A stretch of 64,000 nucleotides of DNA from NCBI GenBank assembly GCA_018242485.1, contig JAFEBV010000043.1:1-64000 (forward strand). The letters are read 5' to 3'. Below are positions 26,292 through 35,357 of this stretch, piece after piece (position 1 is the first letter of the stretch; each line of letters opens with the position of its first letter). The stretch comes from Pseudomonadota bacterium (GTDB lineage: Bacteria; Pseudomonadota; Gammaproteobacteria; Xanthomonadales; Xanthomonadaceae). The notes beneath the pieces were generated by a model. That model searched no databases. It saw only the letters and a program-made list of their open reading frames with translations, and was not told where the DNA came from. The position numbers and the translations under genes were made by a program.

Positions 26292-26644
26292 TGGTGGAGG
26301 TGGCGGGAATCGAACCCGCGTCCGAAGGTGTTCCATCCCCGGCTCTACATGCATAGCTCGCCGTTCGATCTCGTCCGGCGACAACACGACGTGCGAAGCA
26401 CATCGACGGACCAGCACGTTGGGTTGACCGTGGCCCGATGTGCGGCCAGTCCACGGCGATTCCGTGATAGTGACCCTACATCCACGAGCACGGACACAAG
26501 TGGGTTCGGGGCTTACGCCTTAAGCGGCGAGAGCGTAGTTGTCGTCGTTGGCAACTAGAGTTTGCCGCTGGATTAACGAGGAAAGCTGCCCCCTCGGCAT
26601 GCACCAGGCGACTTCACGACCCCCGTCGAAACCAGGACACCCCC
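26292..26644 (-). ncRNA. ssrA: Transfer-messenger RNA (tmRNA)
   Basis: tmRNA rescues stalled ribosomes by trans-translation and tags the nascent peptide for proteolysis. The 5' end reads GGGGGTGTCCTGGTTTCGAC, and the 3' end is a T-arm and acceptor half ending CCACCTCCACCA. GGGGGTG and CACCTCC pair as the 7-bp acceptor stem, which sets the ends at 26644 and 26292 (about 353 nt, CCA encoded). The tag frame at 26520-26552 encodes ANDDNYALAA and a TAA stop, one substitution from the E. coli tag. The partner SmpB gene is not in the window. Confidence 0.96.
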
Positions 26645-26771
26645 GGAGTGCGAGCGGACGGCGTTGCAGCGTCTGATGCAGCCAGTGTAGGGACGCCAAG
26701 CCCATCGATCAAGGCCGCGCACGTTTGCGGTCGTCGATACCGTTCAGGCGACGGGAACGGGCAGCACGCGC

Positions 26772-28289
26772 TCAGCCTGTCGTCGGCTCCAGCAAACGCT
26801 CGCGCAGCATCTCCGCATCGCCGACGCCGGGCGGCGCATCCCAGTCGCCCATCATGGCGATGTACAGCAGCTTGTCGAACTCCGGGCCGAAGCGGCCGAT
26901 CACCGCGTCGGGGTCGGGCATCAAACGGCCGTCGCCGATCAATCCGAAATGCACATGGCTCTCGTAGCTGAGGATGCTGATGCCCACGCCGATGCCGCCG
27001 GTCTGCGGCACCCAGAACATCATCTCGCGCATCTTCTGCCCGGCGAGGTACAGCGGCATCTTCGGACCGGGCACATTGGTCGCCACCGCCGTGGCCTTGC
27101 GGCTGAACAGTTCCAGCGCCATCCGCTGGATGCCGGCCGGTGCCATGCCCAGCGCGGCGAGCAGGCCGAACGACACGATCGCCTGCCGCGAGTTCTTCAA
27201 CTCGTTCATGTGCGCGGCCACGCGCTCCAGCCGGCGCACCGGGTTGGCCTCGCCCACCGGCAGGTCGAGGAAGACCAGCCCGAAATGGTTGCCGAGTTTT
27301 TTCGCATGCTGGAGCGGGCGCAGGTTCACCGGCACGGTGGCGCGCAGGGTGATGCCGTCGATGCGCTCGCCGCGATCGAGCAGGTAGCTGCGCAGCGCGC
27401 CGGCCGCAGAAGCCAGCAGCACATCGTTGACGGTGCAGCAGAAAGCGCGGCTGACCGCCTTCACCTCGTCCAGATCCAGCGGCTCGGCCCAAGCCACGCG
27501 CTTGCTCACGCCCAATCGGCCCTTGAGCACGGTCGGCGGGTCGTCGGGCAGCACCACCGCGTTGGCCAGTTCGCGGGTGATCTCCTTGCCCTCGTGCGCG
27601 AGCACGGCGGCGAGCGAAGGATCCTCGTACAGCTTGGCACCCATCTGCATGCCCTTGGCGAGCATCTTGCCGCCGAGCTTGCGGTAATGCTCGAAGCTGC
27701 CGGCCGGCGCGCGCGCGGCGCGCTCGTTGTGCCATGCCGATTCGCTGCCCGCGCCCTTCGCCGGCTCGGTATCGGTGTCGGTCAGCGACAGCAGCACCTG
27801 CACCAGCGCGATGCCGTCGGCATAGCAATGGTGGATGCGCGGCACCACCGCGCAACCGCCGAGATAGCTTTCCACGAGGTGGAACTGCCACAGCGGCTTG
27901 CTCTGATCCAGCGGCGTGGAAGCGAGGTTGCTGACGAAGCGCTCGAGTTCATGCTTGCCGGCCTTGCCCGGCAGCGCGGTCAGGCGTACATGCCAGTCGA
28001 GATCGAAGTCGGCATCCTCTTCCCAGGTCGCGCCGGCGGGGCCGTCCACCGCCTTCTGCCGGAAGCGCGGCCAGGCGAGGAAGCGTTCGCGGATCACCCT
28101 GCGCAGGCGTTCGATCGACATCGGCGTGTCGAACATCAGCACACCGGTGATCATCATCAGGTTGGTGGGCTTTTCCATCCGCAGCCACGCGGTGTCCACC
28201 CGCGACATCGTTTCGCGGCGCAGCTTGCGCGCACCGGAGGGCGGTTCGGGCCGTGGTTCGGTATGCGGTTTCGCCGATTTCTTCGCCAT
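26772..28289 (-). CDS. Wax ester synthase/diacylglycerol acyltransferase (WS/DGAT) family
   Basis: Members of this family transfer acyl groups from acyl-CoA to fatty alcohols or diacylglycerol, forming storage lipid. The 505-residue protein carries the active-site motif HHCYADG (HHxxxDG, His153-His154 to Asp158). It also has the family N-terminal block LRRETMSRVDTAWLRMEKPT and the C-terminal NVPGPKMPLYLAGQKM. The ATG at 28289 follows a GGAGG ribosome-binding site. alr lies 85 bp upstream and dnaB beyond it, so cotranscription is possible. The real acceptor substrate cannot be told from sequence. Confidence 0.92.
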   Translation of the reverse strand: MAKKSAKPHTEPRPEPPSGARKLRRETMSRVDTAWLRMEKPTNLMMITGVLMFDTPMSIERLRRVIRERFLAWPRFRQKAVDGPAGATWEEDADFDLDWHVRLTALPGKAGKHELERFVSNLASTPLDQSKPLWQFHLVESYLGGCAVVPRIHHCYADGIALVQVLLSLTDTDTEPAKGAGSESAWHNERAARAPAGSFEHYRKLGGKMLAKGMQMGAKLYEDPSLAAVLAHEGKEITRELANAVVLPDDPPTVLKGRLGVSKRVAWAEPLDLDEVKAVSRAFCCTVNDVLLASAAGALRSYLLDRGERIDGITLRATVPVNLRPLQHAKKLGNHFGLVFLDLPVGEANPVRRLERVAAHMNELKNSRQAIVSFGLLAALGMAPAGIQRMALELFSRKATAVATNVPGPKMPLYLAGQKMREMMFWVPQTGGIGVGISILSYESHVHFGLIGDGRLMPDPDAVIGRFGPEFDKLLYIAMMGDWDAPPGVGDAEMLRERLLEPTTG

Positions 28290-28374
28290 CGCCTGCCTCC
28301 GGTCGATCCATGGCAGTGAAGCATGCGCGGAGTGGCGGCGCAACGGCAGGTCGAGCGCCGTTCGCGCGCGGCTT

Positions 28375-29463
28375 TCAGGCTTCGAAGAAGCGCACCCGGC
28401 GGGTGATCGAGCATGTCAGCTCGTAGGCGATCGTGCCGGCCGCCGCGGCCACTTCCTCGGCCGGCAACTGCGGCCCCCACAGCACCACCGGGTCGCCCAC
28501 GCGCGCATCGGGCGCGTTGCGCAGATCCAGCGTCAACAGATCCATCGACACCCGGCCGACGATGGGCACGCGCACGTCGCCGCCCTGTGCGCGACGCAGG
28601 ATCGCCGGCGTGCCCGATGGCACGCTGCGCGGGTAACCGTCGCCATAGCCGATCGCGGCCACGCCGATGTCCATGTCCTCCGGGCACGTCCACGTCGCCG
28701 AATAACCGATCGGCTCGCCACGGCGCACGCGATTGATCGCAACCAGGCGCGTAGCCAGGGTCATCGCCGGCTTCAGGCCGAAGTCCGCACCGGTCTTGCC
28801 GGCGACGACCGACAAGCCGTACAGCGCGCCGCCCGCGCGCACCCAGTCGCGATGCGCGTTCGGCCAGCCGAGGATGGCCGCGGAGTTCGCCAGCGAGCAG
28901 GCTTCGCCTGGCATGCCGTCGGCGGCATCGAACGCGGCGATCTGCGCCGGCGTCTGCGCGCCGTGGAAATCGTCGGAACTGGCGAAGTGGCTCATCAGCA
29001 CCACCTCGCGCACCTGCGGCAGCGCCAGCAGGCGCGCGCGCAACTCGGCCGCCCGCGCGGGTGGAAATCCGAGGCGGTGCATGCCGGTGTCGATCTTCAA
29101 CCACACCCGCAGCGGGGTGTGCGCGGTGTCTGCCTCGAGCAGCGCCAACTGGCTGTCGTGGTGGACGACCACGTCCACATCCAGCCCGCGCAGCAATGGC
29201 AGATCGGCAGGATCGTCCAGACCCGACAGCAGCACGATGCGGTTGGACAAACCCGCCGAGCGGATGCGCTCGGCATCGGCGAACGCAGCCACGCCGAAGG
29301 CATCGGCACCGGCCAGCGCGCGGGTGACGCGCTCCAGACCATGCCCGTAACCGTCGGCCTTGACCACCGCCATCACCTTGCTGCGCGGCGCCAGCGCACG
29401 CACGCGCGCGAGGTTGTGGCGCAGCGCGTCGATATGGATGGTGGCAGAGGTGGGGCGGGCCAT
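28375..29463 (-). CDS. alr: Alanine racemase
   Basis: This PLP enzyme interconverts L- and D-alanine for peptidoglycan synthesis. The 362-residue length is normal. The PLP lysine is Lys35 in MAVVKADGYGHG, and the second catalytic tyrosine lies in the GYGDGYPRS region. The gene starts 8 bp after the dnaB stop, so the two are almost certainly cotranscribed, as in many gammaproteobacteria. The ATG at 29463 fits the family N terminus. Confidence 0.96.
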   Translation of the reverse strand: MARPTSATIHIDALRHNLARVRALAPRSKVMAVVKADGYGHGLERVTRALAGADAFGVAAFADAERIRSAGLSNRIVLLSGLDDPADLPLLRGLDVDVVVHHDSQLALLEADTAHTPLRVWLKIDTGMHRLGFPPARAAELRARLLALPQVREVVLMSHFASSDDFHGAQTPAQIAAFDAADGMPGEACSLANSAAILGWPNAHRDWVRAGGALYGLSVVAGKTGADFGLKPAMTLATRLVAINRVRRGEPIGYSATWTCPEDMDIGVAAIGYGDGYPRSVPSGTPAILRRAQGGDVRVPIVGRVSMDLLTLDLRNAPDARVGDPVVLWGPQLPAEEVAAAAGTIAYELTCSITRRVRFFEA

Positions 29464-29471
29464 CGCGACGT

Positions 29472-30884
29472 TTATTCGTAGCTGCCGTACTGGTCGTGCG
29501 CGAGGTTCTCGAACTTGGTGAACTCGCCGAAGAAGCGCAGCTTCACCGCACCGGTCGGGCCGTTGCGCTGCTTGGCAATGATGATTTCCGCCAGACCCTT
29601 GTTGTCGGTCTTGTCCTTGTTGTAGACCTCGTCGCGGTAAATGAACATGATCAGGTCGGCGTCCTGTTCGATGCCGCCCGATTCGCGCAGGTCAGACATC
29701 ACCGGGCGCTTGTCGGTGCGCGATTCCAGGCTGCGGTTGAGCTGCGAGAGCGCGACCACCGGCACCTTGAGTTCCTTGGCCAGCCCCTTGAGGCTGCGCG
29801 AGATCTCGGCGATCTCGGTGGCGCGGTTTTCCTGCGTGCCCTGCACCTGCATCAGCTGCAGGTAGTCCACCACGATCAGACCGAGGTCATGGTCGCGCTT
29901 GAGCCGGCGCGCGCGACCGCGCAGTTCCACCGGCGACAGGCCCGGCTTGTCATCGATGAAGATCTTCACCTCCGAGAGCATGCGGATCGCGCTGTTCACC
30001 CGCGACCAGTCCTCGTCCTCGAGGTTGCCGGTGCGCAGGCGCTGCGCGTTGACGCGGCCCATCGAGGAAATCAGGCGGAAGGCGAGCTGCGAGGCCGACA
30101 TTTCCATCGAGAAGATCGCCACCGCCTTCTTCGTTTTCAGCGCCGCGTACTCGGCCATGTTCACCGCCAGCGTGGTCTTGCCCATCGACGGGCGCGCGGC
30201 GAGGATGATCAGGTCGGTGGGTTGCAGGCCGGCGGTCATCTCGTCGAGCTCGCCGAAACCGGTCGGCAGGCCGGTGACGCTGCCCGGATTCTCGGCGCGC
30301 TCCTGCAACACCTGGAAGGCTTCGAGCATCGCATCGCGCAGGGTGACGTGATCCTTGCGCCCGCGGTCGCCGAGTTCGGCGATCTTGAACACCCGCTCCT
30401 CGGCGCGGTCGAGCACGCTGCGGATCGATTCCTGCCCCGGCTGGAAGCCGTCGTTGACGATCTGCGTGCCGGCCTCGATCAGCCGCCGCAGCATCGCCTT
30501 CTCGCGCACGATGTCCGCATACGCGGCGATGTTGGCGGCCGATGGCGTGGTGCTGGCCAGTTCGATCAGATACGCGCCGCCGCCGATCTGCTCGGCGCGG
30601 CCATCGGCCTCGAACCATTCGCCGAGGGTGACCACGTCGAAGGGGCGGTTCTTCGCGGCCAGTCCACAGATGGCCTCGTAGATCAGCCGATGGTCGCGAC
30701 GGTAGAAATCGTCGGCATCGAGCACGTCGGCGACGCGGTCGAGCGCGTCGGGCGCGAGCATCAGCCCGCCGATCACCGCCTGTTCGGCATCCACCGAATG
30801 CGGCGGCACGCGCAGGGATTCGATACGGTTGTCGGACGGCGCAGCAGCGCGCTCGTCGGTGCGAAAGCCCGGACGCGAAGGCAT
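29472..30884 (-). CDS. dnaB: Replicative DNA helicase DnaB
   Basis: DnaB is the hexameric 5'-3' helicase that opens the replication fork. From the selected ATG the protein has 470 residues. The N-terminal domain (LRVPPHSVDAEQAVIGGLML) is followed by the RecA-like ATPase with Walker A ARPSMGKTTLAVN, the Walker B segment LIVVDYLQLM, and LSQLNRSLESR. An in-frame ATG at 30926 is an alternative start. The gene precedes alr and follows the rpsF-rpsR-rplI cluster after a 227-bp gap. No intein is present. Confidence 0.95.
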   Translation of the reverse strand: MPSRPGFRTDERAAAPSDNRIESLRVPPHSVDAEQAVIGGLMLAPDALDRVADVLDADDFYRRDHRLIYEAICGLAAKNRPFDVVTLGEWFEADGRAEQIGGGAYLIELASTTPSAANIAAYADIVREKAMLRRLIEAGTQIVNDGFQPGQESIRSVLDRAEERVFKIAELGDRGRKDHVTLRDAMLEAFQVLQERAENPGSVTGLPTGFGELDEMTAGLQPTDLIILAARPSMGKTTLAVNMAEYAALKTKKAVAIFSMEMSASQLAFRLISSMGRVNAQRLRTGNLEDEDWSRVNSAIRMLSEVKIFIDDKPGLSPVELRGRARRLKRDHDLGLIVVDYLQLMQVQGTQENRATEIAEISRSLKGLAKELKVPVVALSQLNRSLESRTDKRPVMSDLRESGGIEQDADLIMFIYRDEVYNKDKTDNKGLAEIIIAKQRNGPTGAVKLRFFGEFTKFENLAHDQYGSYE

Positions 30885-31035
30885 GGAAGGAGAATCCCGG
30901 TCGTTGGTGAAGCGAGTGGCGATCATAGTCCCGGAGTGCCACGATGCGTTGCAGACAACTTTGGGGATAACCGGTGGACATCTCACCGGCTGAGACGCAA
31001 GGCAACGATCAGAGAATTTTTGATCGCGGAAACGA

Positions 31036-31059
31036 CGACGGGCGCCGCAGCGCCCGTCG
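31036..31059 (-). terminator. Hairpin downstream of rplI
   Basis: A perfect 10-bp stem (CGACGGGCGC / GCGCCCGTCG) with a 4-nt loop lies about 53 bp beyond the rplI stop, in the gap before dnaB. The following minus-strand sequence has only a weak T stretch. It may partly separate the ribosomal-protein transcript from dnaB-alr. Confidence 0.5.
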
Positions 31060-31111
31060 AAGCGATGATGCCGAAGTCGTGGCTGGAGACCCGATCTTCG
31101 GCTTGGATCGA

Positions 31112-31561
31112 TCAGGCTTCCGCGACCACCGTCACCTTGACCACGGTGTGCACGTCGGCGTGCAGGTGCACGTGGATGTCGAATTCGCCCATGCGGCGGA
31201 TCGGGCCTTCGCCCATCACCACTTCCGACTTGGTCATGGGGAAGCCGGCGGCGGTGAAGGCCTCGGCGATGTCGCGCGGACCGACCGAGCCGTACAGCTT
31301 GCCTTCGGTGGAGGCATTGGCCTTGACCGTCACCGCGGCACCTTCGAGCTTGGCCTTGCGCTCTTCGGCGGCGGCGTGGATCGCGCTGGCCTTGGCTTCG
31401 TACTCGGCGCGGCGGGCTTCGAACTCGGCGACGTTCTTTTCGGTCGCCGGCACGGCTTTGCCGTAAGGGATCAGGAAGTTGCGGCCGTAGCCGGGCTTGA
31501 CCTTGACCTTGTCGCCAAGGCCACCGAGGTTGACGACTTTCTGCAGCAGGATCAGTTCCAC
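31112..31561 (-). CDS. rplI: 50S ribosomal protein L9
   Basis: L9 binds 23S rRNA through its N-terminal domain and reaches out from the L1 stalk side. The 149-residue protein has the standard two domains joined by a long helix; [18 protein letters not shown] is the N-terminal signature. Translation starts at a GTG (31561), supported by a GGAG ribosome-binding site about 9 nt upstream. A 142-bp gap without an evident gene separates it from rpsR, longer than usual for this operon. Confidence 0.96.
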   Translation of the reverse strand: MELILLQKVVNLGGLGDKVKVKPGYGRNFLIPYGKAVPATEKNVAEFEARRAEYEAKASAIHAAAEERKAKLEGAAVTVKANASTEGKLYGSVGPRDIAEAFTAAGFPMTKSEVVMGEGPIRRMGEFDIHVHLHADVHTVVKVTVVAEA

Positions 31562-31703
31562 TTCAATTCTCCGTCTTCGTTAGCGGCATCGGCCGCAACG
31601 GGTTGGCTGTCCGAATGACAGGGGTTGCGCCGCAAAGCCTCGATGACCTGCGGCGCCAGTTCTACGTCGCGTCATCCCACCTTCGCGGGGATGGCGGCTC
31701 ACA

Positions 31704-31988
31704 TCAACTGCTGTGGCTGTCGCAGTACGGGATCAGCGCGAGGAAGCGCGCGCGCTTGACCGCGTTCTGCAACTGCCGCTGGTAGCGCGACTTGGTGCCG
31801 GTGATGCGGCTGGGCACGATCTTGCCGGTCTCGGTCAGGTACTGCCGCAGGGTGCTCAGATCCTTGTAGTCGATCTCGGTGATGCCCTCGGCGGTGAACT
31901 TGCAGAACTTGCGGCGACGGAAAAACTTCGCCGCGCCGCCGGCACCGCCGGACTTGGGCTTGGTCTTGCTCTTGGACTTGGGCTTCAT
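31704..31988 (-). CDS. rpsR: 30S ribosomal protein S18
   Basis: S18 pairs with S6 on the small-subunit platform. The 94-residue protein contains the family core [20 protein letters not shown] and [18 protein letters not shown]. An unusually lysine/serine-rich N-terminal extension ([18 protein letters not shown]) precedes it; typical S18 is about 75 residues. The ATG overlaps the rpsF stop as ATGA, indicating translational coupling. Confidence 0.96.
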   Translation of the reverse strand: MKPKSKSKTKPKSGGAGGAAKFFRRRKFCKFTAEGITEIDYKDLSTLRQYLTETGKIVPSRITGTKSRYQRQLQNAVKRARFLALIPYCDSHSS

Positions 31989-32428
31989 GCCTCGGCTCCC
32001 ATGCTGGCGGCTTCACTGGATTCGTCACGGCGCGGACGCTCGCCACGCTCGCTGCGTTCACCACGCTCACCGCGCTCACCGCGGTCGTTCTTCTCGTCCT
32101 TGCTCTTCATGATGAAGGACATTTCGGTATCCGCACGGTCGCGGCCGATCGCCAGATGGCGCAGCACCGCATCGTTGAAACGGAAGCCGTCGACCAGTTC
32201 GTTGAGCGTCTTCTGCCCGCACTCGATGTTCATGAGCACGTAATGGGCCTTGACCAGATTGTCGATCGGATACGCGAGTTGGCGACGGCCCCAGTCTTCC
32301 AGGCGATGCACCTTGCCGGCGCCCTCGCCGTTGTCGGTGGCGATGAGCGTCTTGTAACGCTCGATCATCGCCGGCACCTGCTCGCTCTGGTCCGGATGGA
32401 CCATGAATACCACTTCGTAATGACGCAT
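31985..32428 (-). CDS. rpsF: 30S ribosomal protein S6
   Basis: S6 forms a dimer with S18 on the 30S platform. The 147-residue protein starts [17 protein letters not shown], the usual family start, at an ATG at 32428. The body to about residue 105 is canonical. The C-terminal tail is a low-complexity charged segment of repeated RGE/SERGER units. The tail may be flexible or a target of RimK-type modification, but this is inference. The gene is first in the rpsF-rpsR-rplI group. Confidence 0.96.
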   Translation of the reverse strand: MRHYEVVFMVHPDQSEQVPAMIERYKTLIATDNGEGAGKVHRLEDWGRRQLAYPIDNLVKAHYVLMNIECGQKTLNELVDGFRFNDAVLRHLAIGRDRADTEMSFIMKSKDEKNDRGERGERGERSERGERPRRDESSEAASMGAEA

Positions 32429-32744
32429 GCGTTGATGTCCTCGTGGATGTCGGCCGCGGACTCGCGGGAGACCCGGCCAGGTCAGCCCCCCGTCGTGTGC
32501 GGTGGGGCAAGGCTGCACGGCATGCGCCGCGCAGCCGCGCAGTATGCCCGAGTTGCGGATCAGAGGACAAGCGCCTTCGGCTGAAACCTCACCCACAGGC
32601 TGGCTGAGGACAACCCCGAACCATCAAGGGATCATTCCACCCCACGACTCAATGATGCTGTATTAAACATCTTTATTAGATGTTGTTACTTGAATATTTC
32701 CATTCAAATCCGTATCGTTGACCGCCCATACGCCCTCATCACCC
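32429..32744. other. Divergent intergenic region, rpsF / XRE regulator
   Basis: This 316-bp gap separates rpsF (minus) from the XRE-type gene (plus). The half near rpsF is GC-rich and should hold the ribosomal-protein promoter. About 32640-32710 is AT-rich and could hold the promoter of the regulator. No gene is supported. Confidence 0.5.
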
Positions 32745-32996
32745 ATGATTTCCTCCACCCAGATGCGCGCCGCACGCGCCCTACTCGGGATCGACCAGCG
32801 CCAGCTCGCCAAGCTCGCGGGCGTGTCGCTGCCCACCGTGCAACGCATGGAAGCCAGCCACGGCACCGTGCGCGGGGTGGTGGGCACGTTGATGAAGGTG
32901 GTCGGCGCGATCGAGGCGGCCGGGGTCGAATTGATCGGCAACGAGCAACCCAGCCGAGGCCATGGCCGCGGGGTGCGGTTGAAGGAGCCGGCATGA
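32745..32996 (+). CDS. Small XRE-family helix-turn-helix protein
   Basis: This 83-residue protein is mostly one DNA-binding domain: MRAARALLGIDQRQLAKLAG then VSLPTVQRMEASHG form the helix-turn-helix of the Cro/C1 family. A short helix and a basic tail follow. The ATG at 32745 is preferred over a TTG at 32718. The next gene starts 62 bp later on the same strand, so the regulator could act on it. No toxin partner is adjacent. Confidence 0.8.
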   Translation: MISSTQMRAARALLGIDQRQLAKLAGVSLPTVQRMEASHGTVRGVVGTLMKVVGAIEAAGVELIGNEQPSRGHGRGVRLKEPA

Positions 32997-33058
32997 CCCA
33001 CCCGCATTCCAGTCGCAGAACAAATCCGGATAGGTCGGCACGTCGCTTGCGCTGAACG

Positions 33059-33742
33059 ATGGAACAAGGCCCGTTGCCGATGTGGGTGTGGGTTGGCGGT
33101 GCCGCGCTCTCGTGCGTGGCCGGCATGGTCAATGTCACCGGCTTGCTCGGTTTCGCGCATCAGTCGATCACCCACCTGACCGGCACGACCAGTCTGCTGG
33201 GCGCGGCGATCGTGCATGGCGACACCACCGTACTGCTGCGCACCCTCGGCGGTATCGGCGCATTCGTCGCTGGCGCAGTGCTGGGCGGTTTGATCGTGCA
33301 GGACAGCGCGTTGAAGCTGGGCCGTCGCTACGGCGTGGCGCTGGCGATCGAATCCTTGCTGCTGTTCGCCGCAGTGCCGTTGTTCCAGCACCAGCTATTC
33401 GCTGGTCCGCTGCTCGCGGCGACCGCCTGCGGCCTGCAAAATGCAATGGCCACCACTTACAGCGGGGCGGTCGTGCGCACCAGTCACCTCAGCGGCATGT
33501 TCACCGACCTTGGCATCGGCCTGGGCCATGCCCTGCGTGGCATGCCGGTACCGCAGCGACGCCTGTGGTTGAGCGCGCTCATCATTACCGGTTTTGCAAC
33601 CGGCGGCGTGCTGGGCACGCTGGGTTTCGCGCGCGTGGGTTACGACGCGTTGCTCGGACCGGCGACGCTGACCGGCGTGGCCGGAATCAGCTACGTCGCC
33701 TATCGGCAGTTGCAGATCGCACGCAGCGGCGATCGCCCATGA
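33059..33742 (+). CDS. DUF1275 (YoaK-like) membrane protein
   Basis: This 227-residue integral membrane protein has about six hydrophobic segments. The signature GMVNVTGLLGFAHQSITHLTGTTS and the downstream GLQNAMATTYSGAVVRTSHLSG are typical of the DUF1275/YoaK family. The biochemical role of the family is not established. Its stop overlaps the thiD start (ATGA), so the two are translationally coupled. Confidence 0.9.
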   Translation: MEQGPLPMWVWVGGAALSCVAGMVNVTGLLGFAHQSITHLTGTTSLLGAAIVHGDTTVLLRTLGGIGAFVAGAVLGGLIVQDSALKLGRRYGVALAIESLLLFAAVPLFQHQLFAGPLLAATACGLQNAMATTYSGAVVRTSHLSGMFTDLGIGLGHALRGMPVPQRRLWLSALIITGFATGGVLGTLGFARVGYDALLGPATLTGVAGISYVAYRQLQIARSGDRP

Positions 33743-34545
33743 TGGCCACCGCACTGCCCTGTGCGCTGACCATCGCCGGCTCCGACTCCGGCGGCGGCGC
33801 AGGCATTCAGGCCGACATCAAGACCTTCGCCGCGCACGGCGTGCATGGGTTGTCGGCGATCGCCGCGCTGACCGCACAGAACACCCGCGGCGTGCGCGCG
33901 GTGCATGTGCCGCCGGTGGAGTTCCTGCGCGCGCAGATCGATGCCTGCTGCGAGGACTTCCCCATCGGCGCGGTGAAGATCGGCATGCTCGCCAGCGCCG
34001 CTGTCATCCACGCGGTGGCCGATGCGCTCGAACATTGGCGGCCGCGCTGGGTGGTGCTCGACCCGGTGATGGTCGCCACCTCCGGCGCGCGCCTGCTGGA
34101 TGCCGATGCGCTTGCCGCTTTGCGCGAACGCCTGCTGCCGCTGGCCAGCCTGATCACCCCCAACATCCCCGAAGCCGAAGCCCTGCTCGGCCATCCCATC
34201 CCCGATGCCGACGCCGCCGATGCCGCGCTGGACGAATTGCTGGCGCAGGGCGTGCCGGCGGTGCTGCTCAAGGGTGGCCATCTACCCGGAGAGGGCGCGA
34301 TGGTCGATCGTTACGCCGACACCAGCGGCAGCACGCGCTTCACCCATCCCCGGCTCGACGTGCATCCCCATGGCACCGGCTGTACGCTGGCGGCTGCGAT
34401 CGCCGCGAATCTGTGCCAAGGCGCTACACTCTTGAAAGCGGCCGCGGCGGCCACAGACTATGTGCACGGCGCGCTGCGGAACTCGTGGCGCCCCGGACAG
34501 TCCAAGCTGGCGGTGCTCGATCCCTTCTGGCAACACCGTTCCTGA
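33739..34545 (+). CDS. thiD: Hydroxymethylpyrimidine (phosphate) kinase
   Basis: ThiD phosphorylates hydroxymethylpyrimidine and its phosphate in thiamine synthesis. The 268-residue protein shows the ribokinase-fold motifs ALTIAGSDSGGGAGIQADIK, LDPVMVATSGARLL, TPNIPEAEALLG, VLLKGGHLPG and HGTGCTLAAAIAANL. The start is the ATG at 33739, coupled to the end of the DUF1275 gene. The next gene, of the yccA type, lies 22 bp downstream. No thiE or other thi gene is adjacent. Confidence 0.95.
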   Translation: MMATALPCALTIAGSDSGGGAGIQADIKTFAAHGVHGLSAIAALTAQNTRGVRAVHVPPVEFLRAQIDACCEDFPIGAVKIGMLASAAVIHAVADALEHWRPRWVVLDPVMVATSGARLLDADALAALRERLLPLASLITPNIPEAEALLGHPIPDADAADAALDELLAQGVPAVLLKGGHLPGEGAMVDRYADTSGSTRFTHPRLDVHPHGTGCTLAAAIAANLCQGATLLKAAAAATDYVHGALRNSWRPGQSKLAVLDPFWQHRS

Positions 34546-34567
34546 AACCCTCGGAGGCAAGCAAGAC

Positions 34568-35329
34568 ATGGCCAACATTCTGCGATCCAGCAATCCGGCC
34601 CTGAGCCAGAACGTGTTCCTCGACAGCGCCAGCGGTGCGGTGCGTTCCGGCGACAGCACGATGACCGTCAACGGCACGGTCAACAAGACCGCCTTCCTGC
34701 TGGTGCTCGTGCTGGTCGGGGCGATGTACAGCTGGAGCCAGTTCCGCACCGGCGATTTCGGCAGCGTGCAGGGGCTGGCGATGGTCGGCGCGATCGGCGG
34801 CTTCATCCTCGCCATGGTCACCATCTTCAAGCAGCAATGGGCGATGTACACCGCGCCCGCCTACGCGGCGCTGGAAGGCCTGTTCATCGGTGCGATCTCG
34901 GCGATCTTCGAACAACGCTGGCCGGGCATCGTGATGCAGGCCGTGGGCCTGACCTTCGGCGTGATGGGCGCGCTGCTGCTGGCCTATCGCAGCGGTCTGA
35001 TCCGCGCCACCGAGAAGTTCCGCCTCGGCGTGGTCGCCGCCACCGGCGGCGTGGCCCTGTTTTATCTGGCCAGCATGGTGATGGGCTTCTTCGGCCATCC
35101 GTTCAGCGTGATCTCGGCCAGCACCCCGCTGGGCATCGGTCTGAGCGTGGTGGTGGTGATCATCGCCGCGCTGAATCTGGTGCTGGATTTCGACATGATC
35201 GAGCGCGGCGCCTCCGCCGGCGCGCCCAAGTACATGGAGTGGTACGGCGCCTTCGGTCTCGTGGTCACCCTGGTGTGGCTGTATCTGGAAATCCTGCGCC
35301 TGCTGAGCAAACTCAACTCGCGCAACTGA
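34568..35329 (+). CDS. Bax inhibitor-1/YccA-family membrane protein
   Basis: This 253-residue inner-membrane protein has seven hydrophobic segments after a polar N terminus (MANILRSSNPALSQNVF). That N terminus and the C-terminal DFDMIERGASAGAPKYMEWY are hallmarks of the bacterial BI-1 branch related to YccA. YccA modulates the FtsH protease in E. coli; that role here is inference. A GGAGG ribosome-binding site supports the ATG at 34568. It ends a three-gene run with DUF1275 and thiD and is followed by a strong hairpin. Confidence 0.92.
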   Translation: MANILRSSNPALSQNVFLDSASGAVRSGDSTMTVNGTVNKTAFLLVLVLVGAMYSWSQFRTGDFGSVQGLAMVGAIGGFILAMVTIFKQQWAMYTAPAYAALEGLFIGAISAIFEQRWPGIVMQAVGLTFGVMGALLLAYRSGLIRATEKFRLGVVAATGGVALFYLASMVMGFFGHPFSVISASTPLGIGLSVVVVIIAALNLVLDFDMIERGASAGAPKYMEWYGAFGLVVTLVWLYLEILRLLSKLNSRN

Positions 35330-35357
35330 GCCACGGCGGCACGCTCGCCGATCCACA

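Noticed and set aside
26292..26320. tRNA-like sequence with GTTCGATTC on the minus strand
   Set aside because: It is the T-arm and acceptor half of tmRNA, paired with the 5' end at 26644, not a separate tRNA.
23774..26356. Plus-strand frame of about 860 codons opposite the methylase gene
   Set aside because: The opposite strand carries intact PD-(D/E)XK and DPASGSGG/NPPF motifs, and the frame runs through the ssrA terminator and tmRNA 3' end.
29472..30884. Intein in DnaB
   Set aside because: The length and continuous Walker A to C-terminal motifs leave no room for an insertion.
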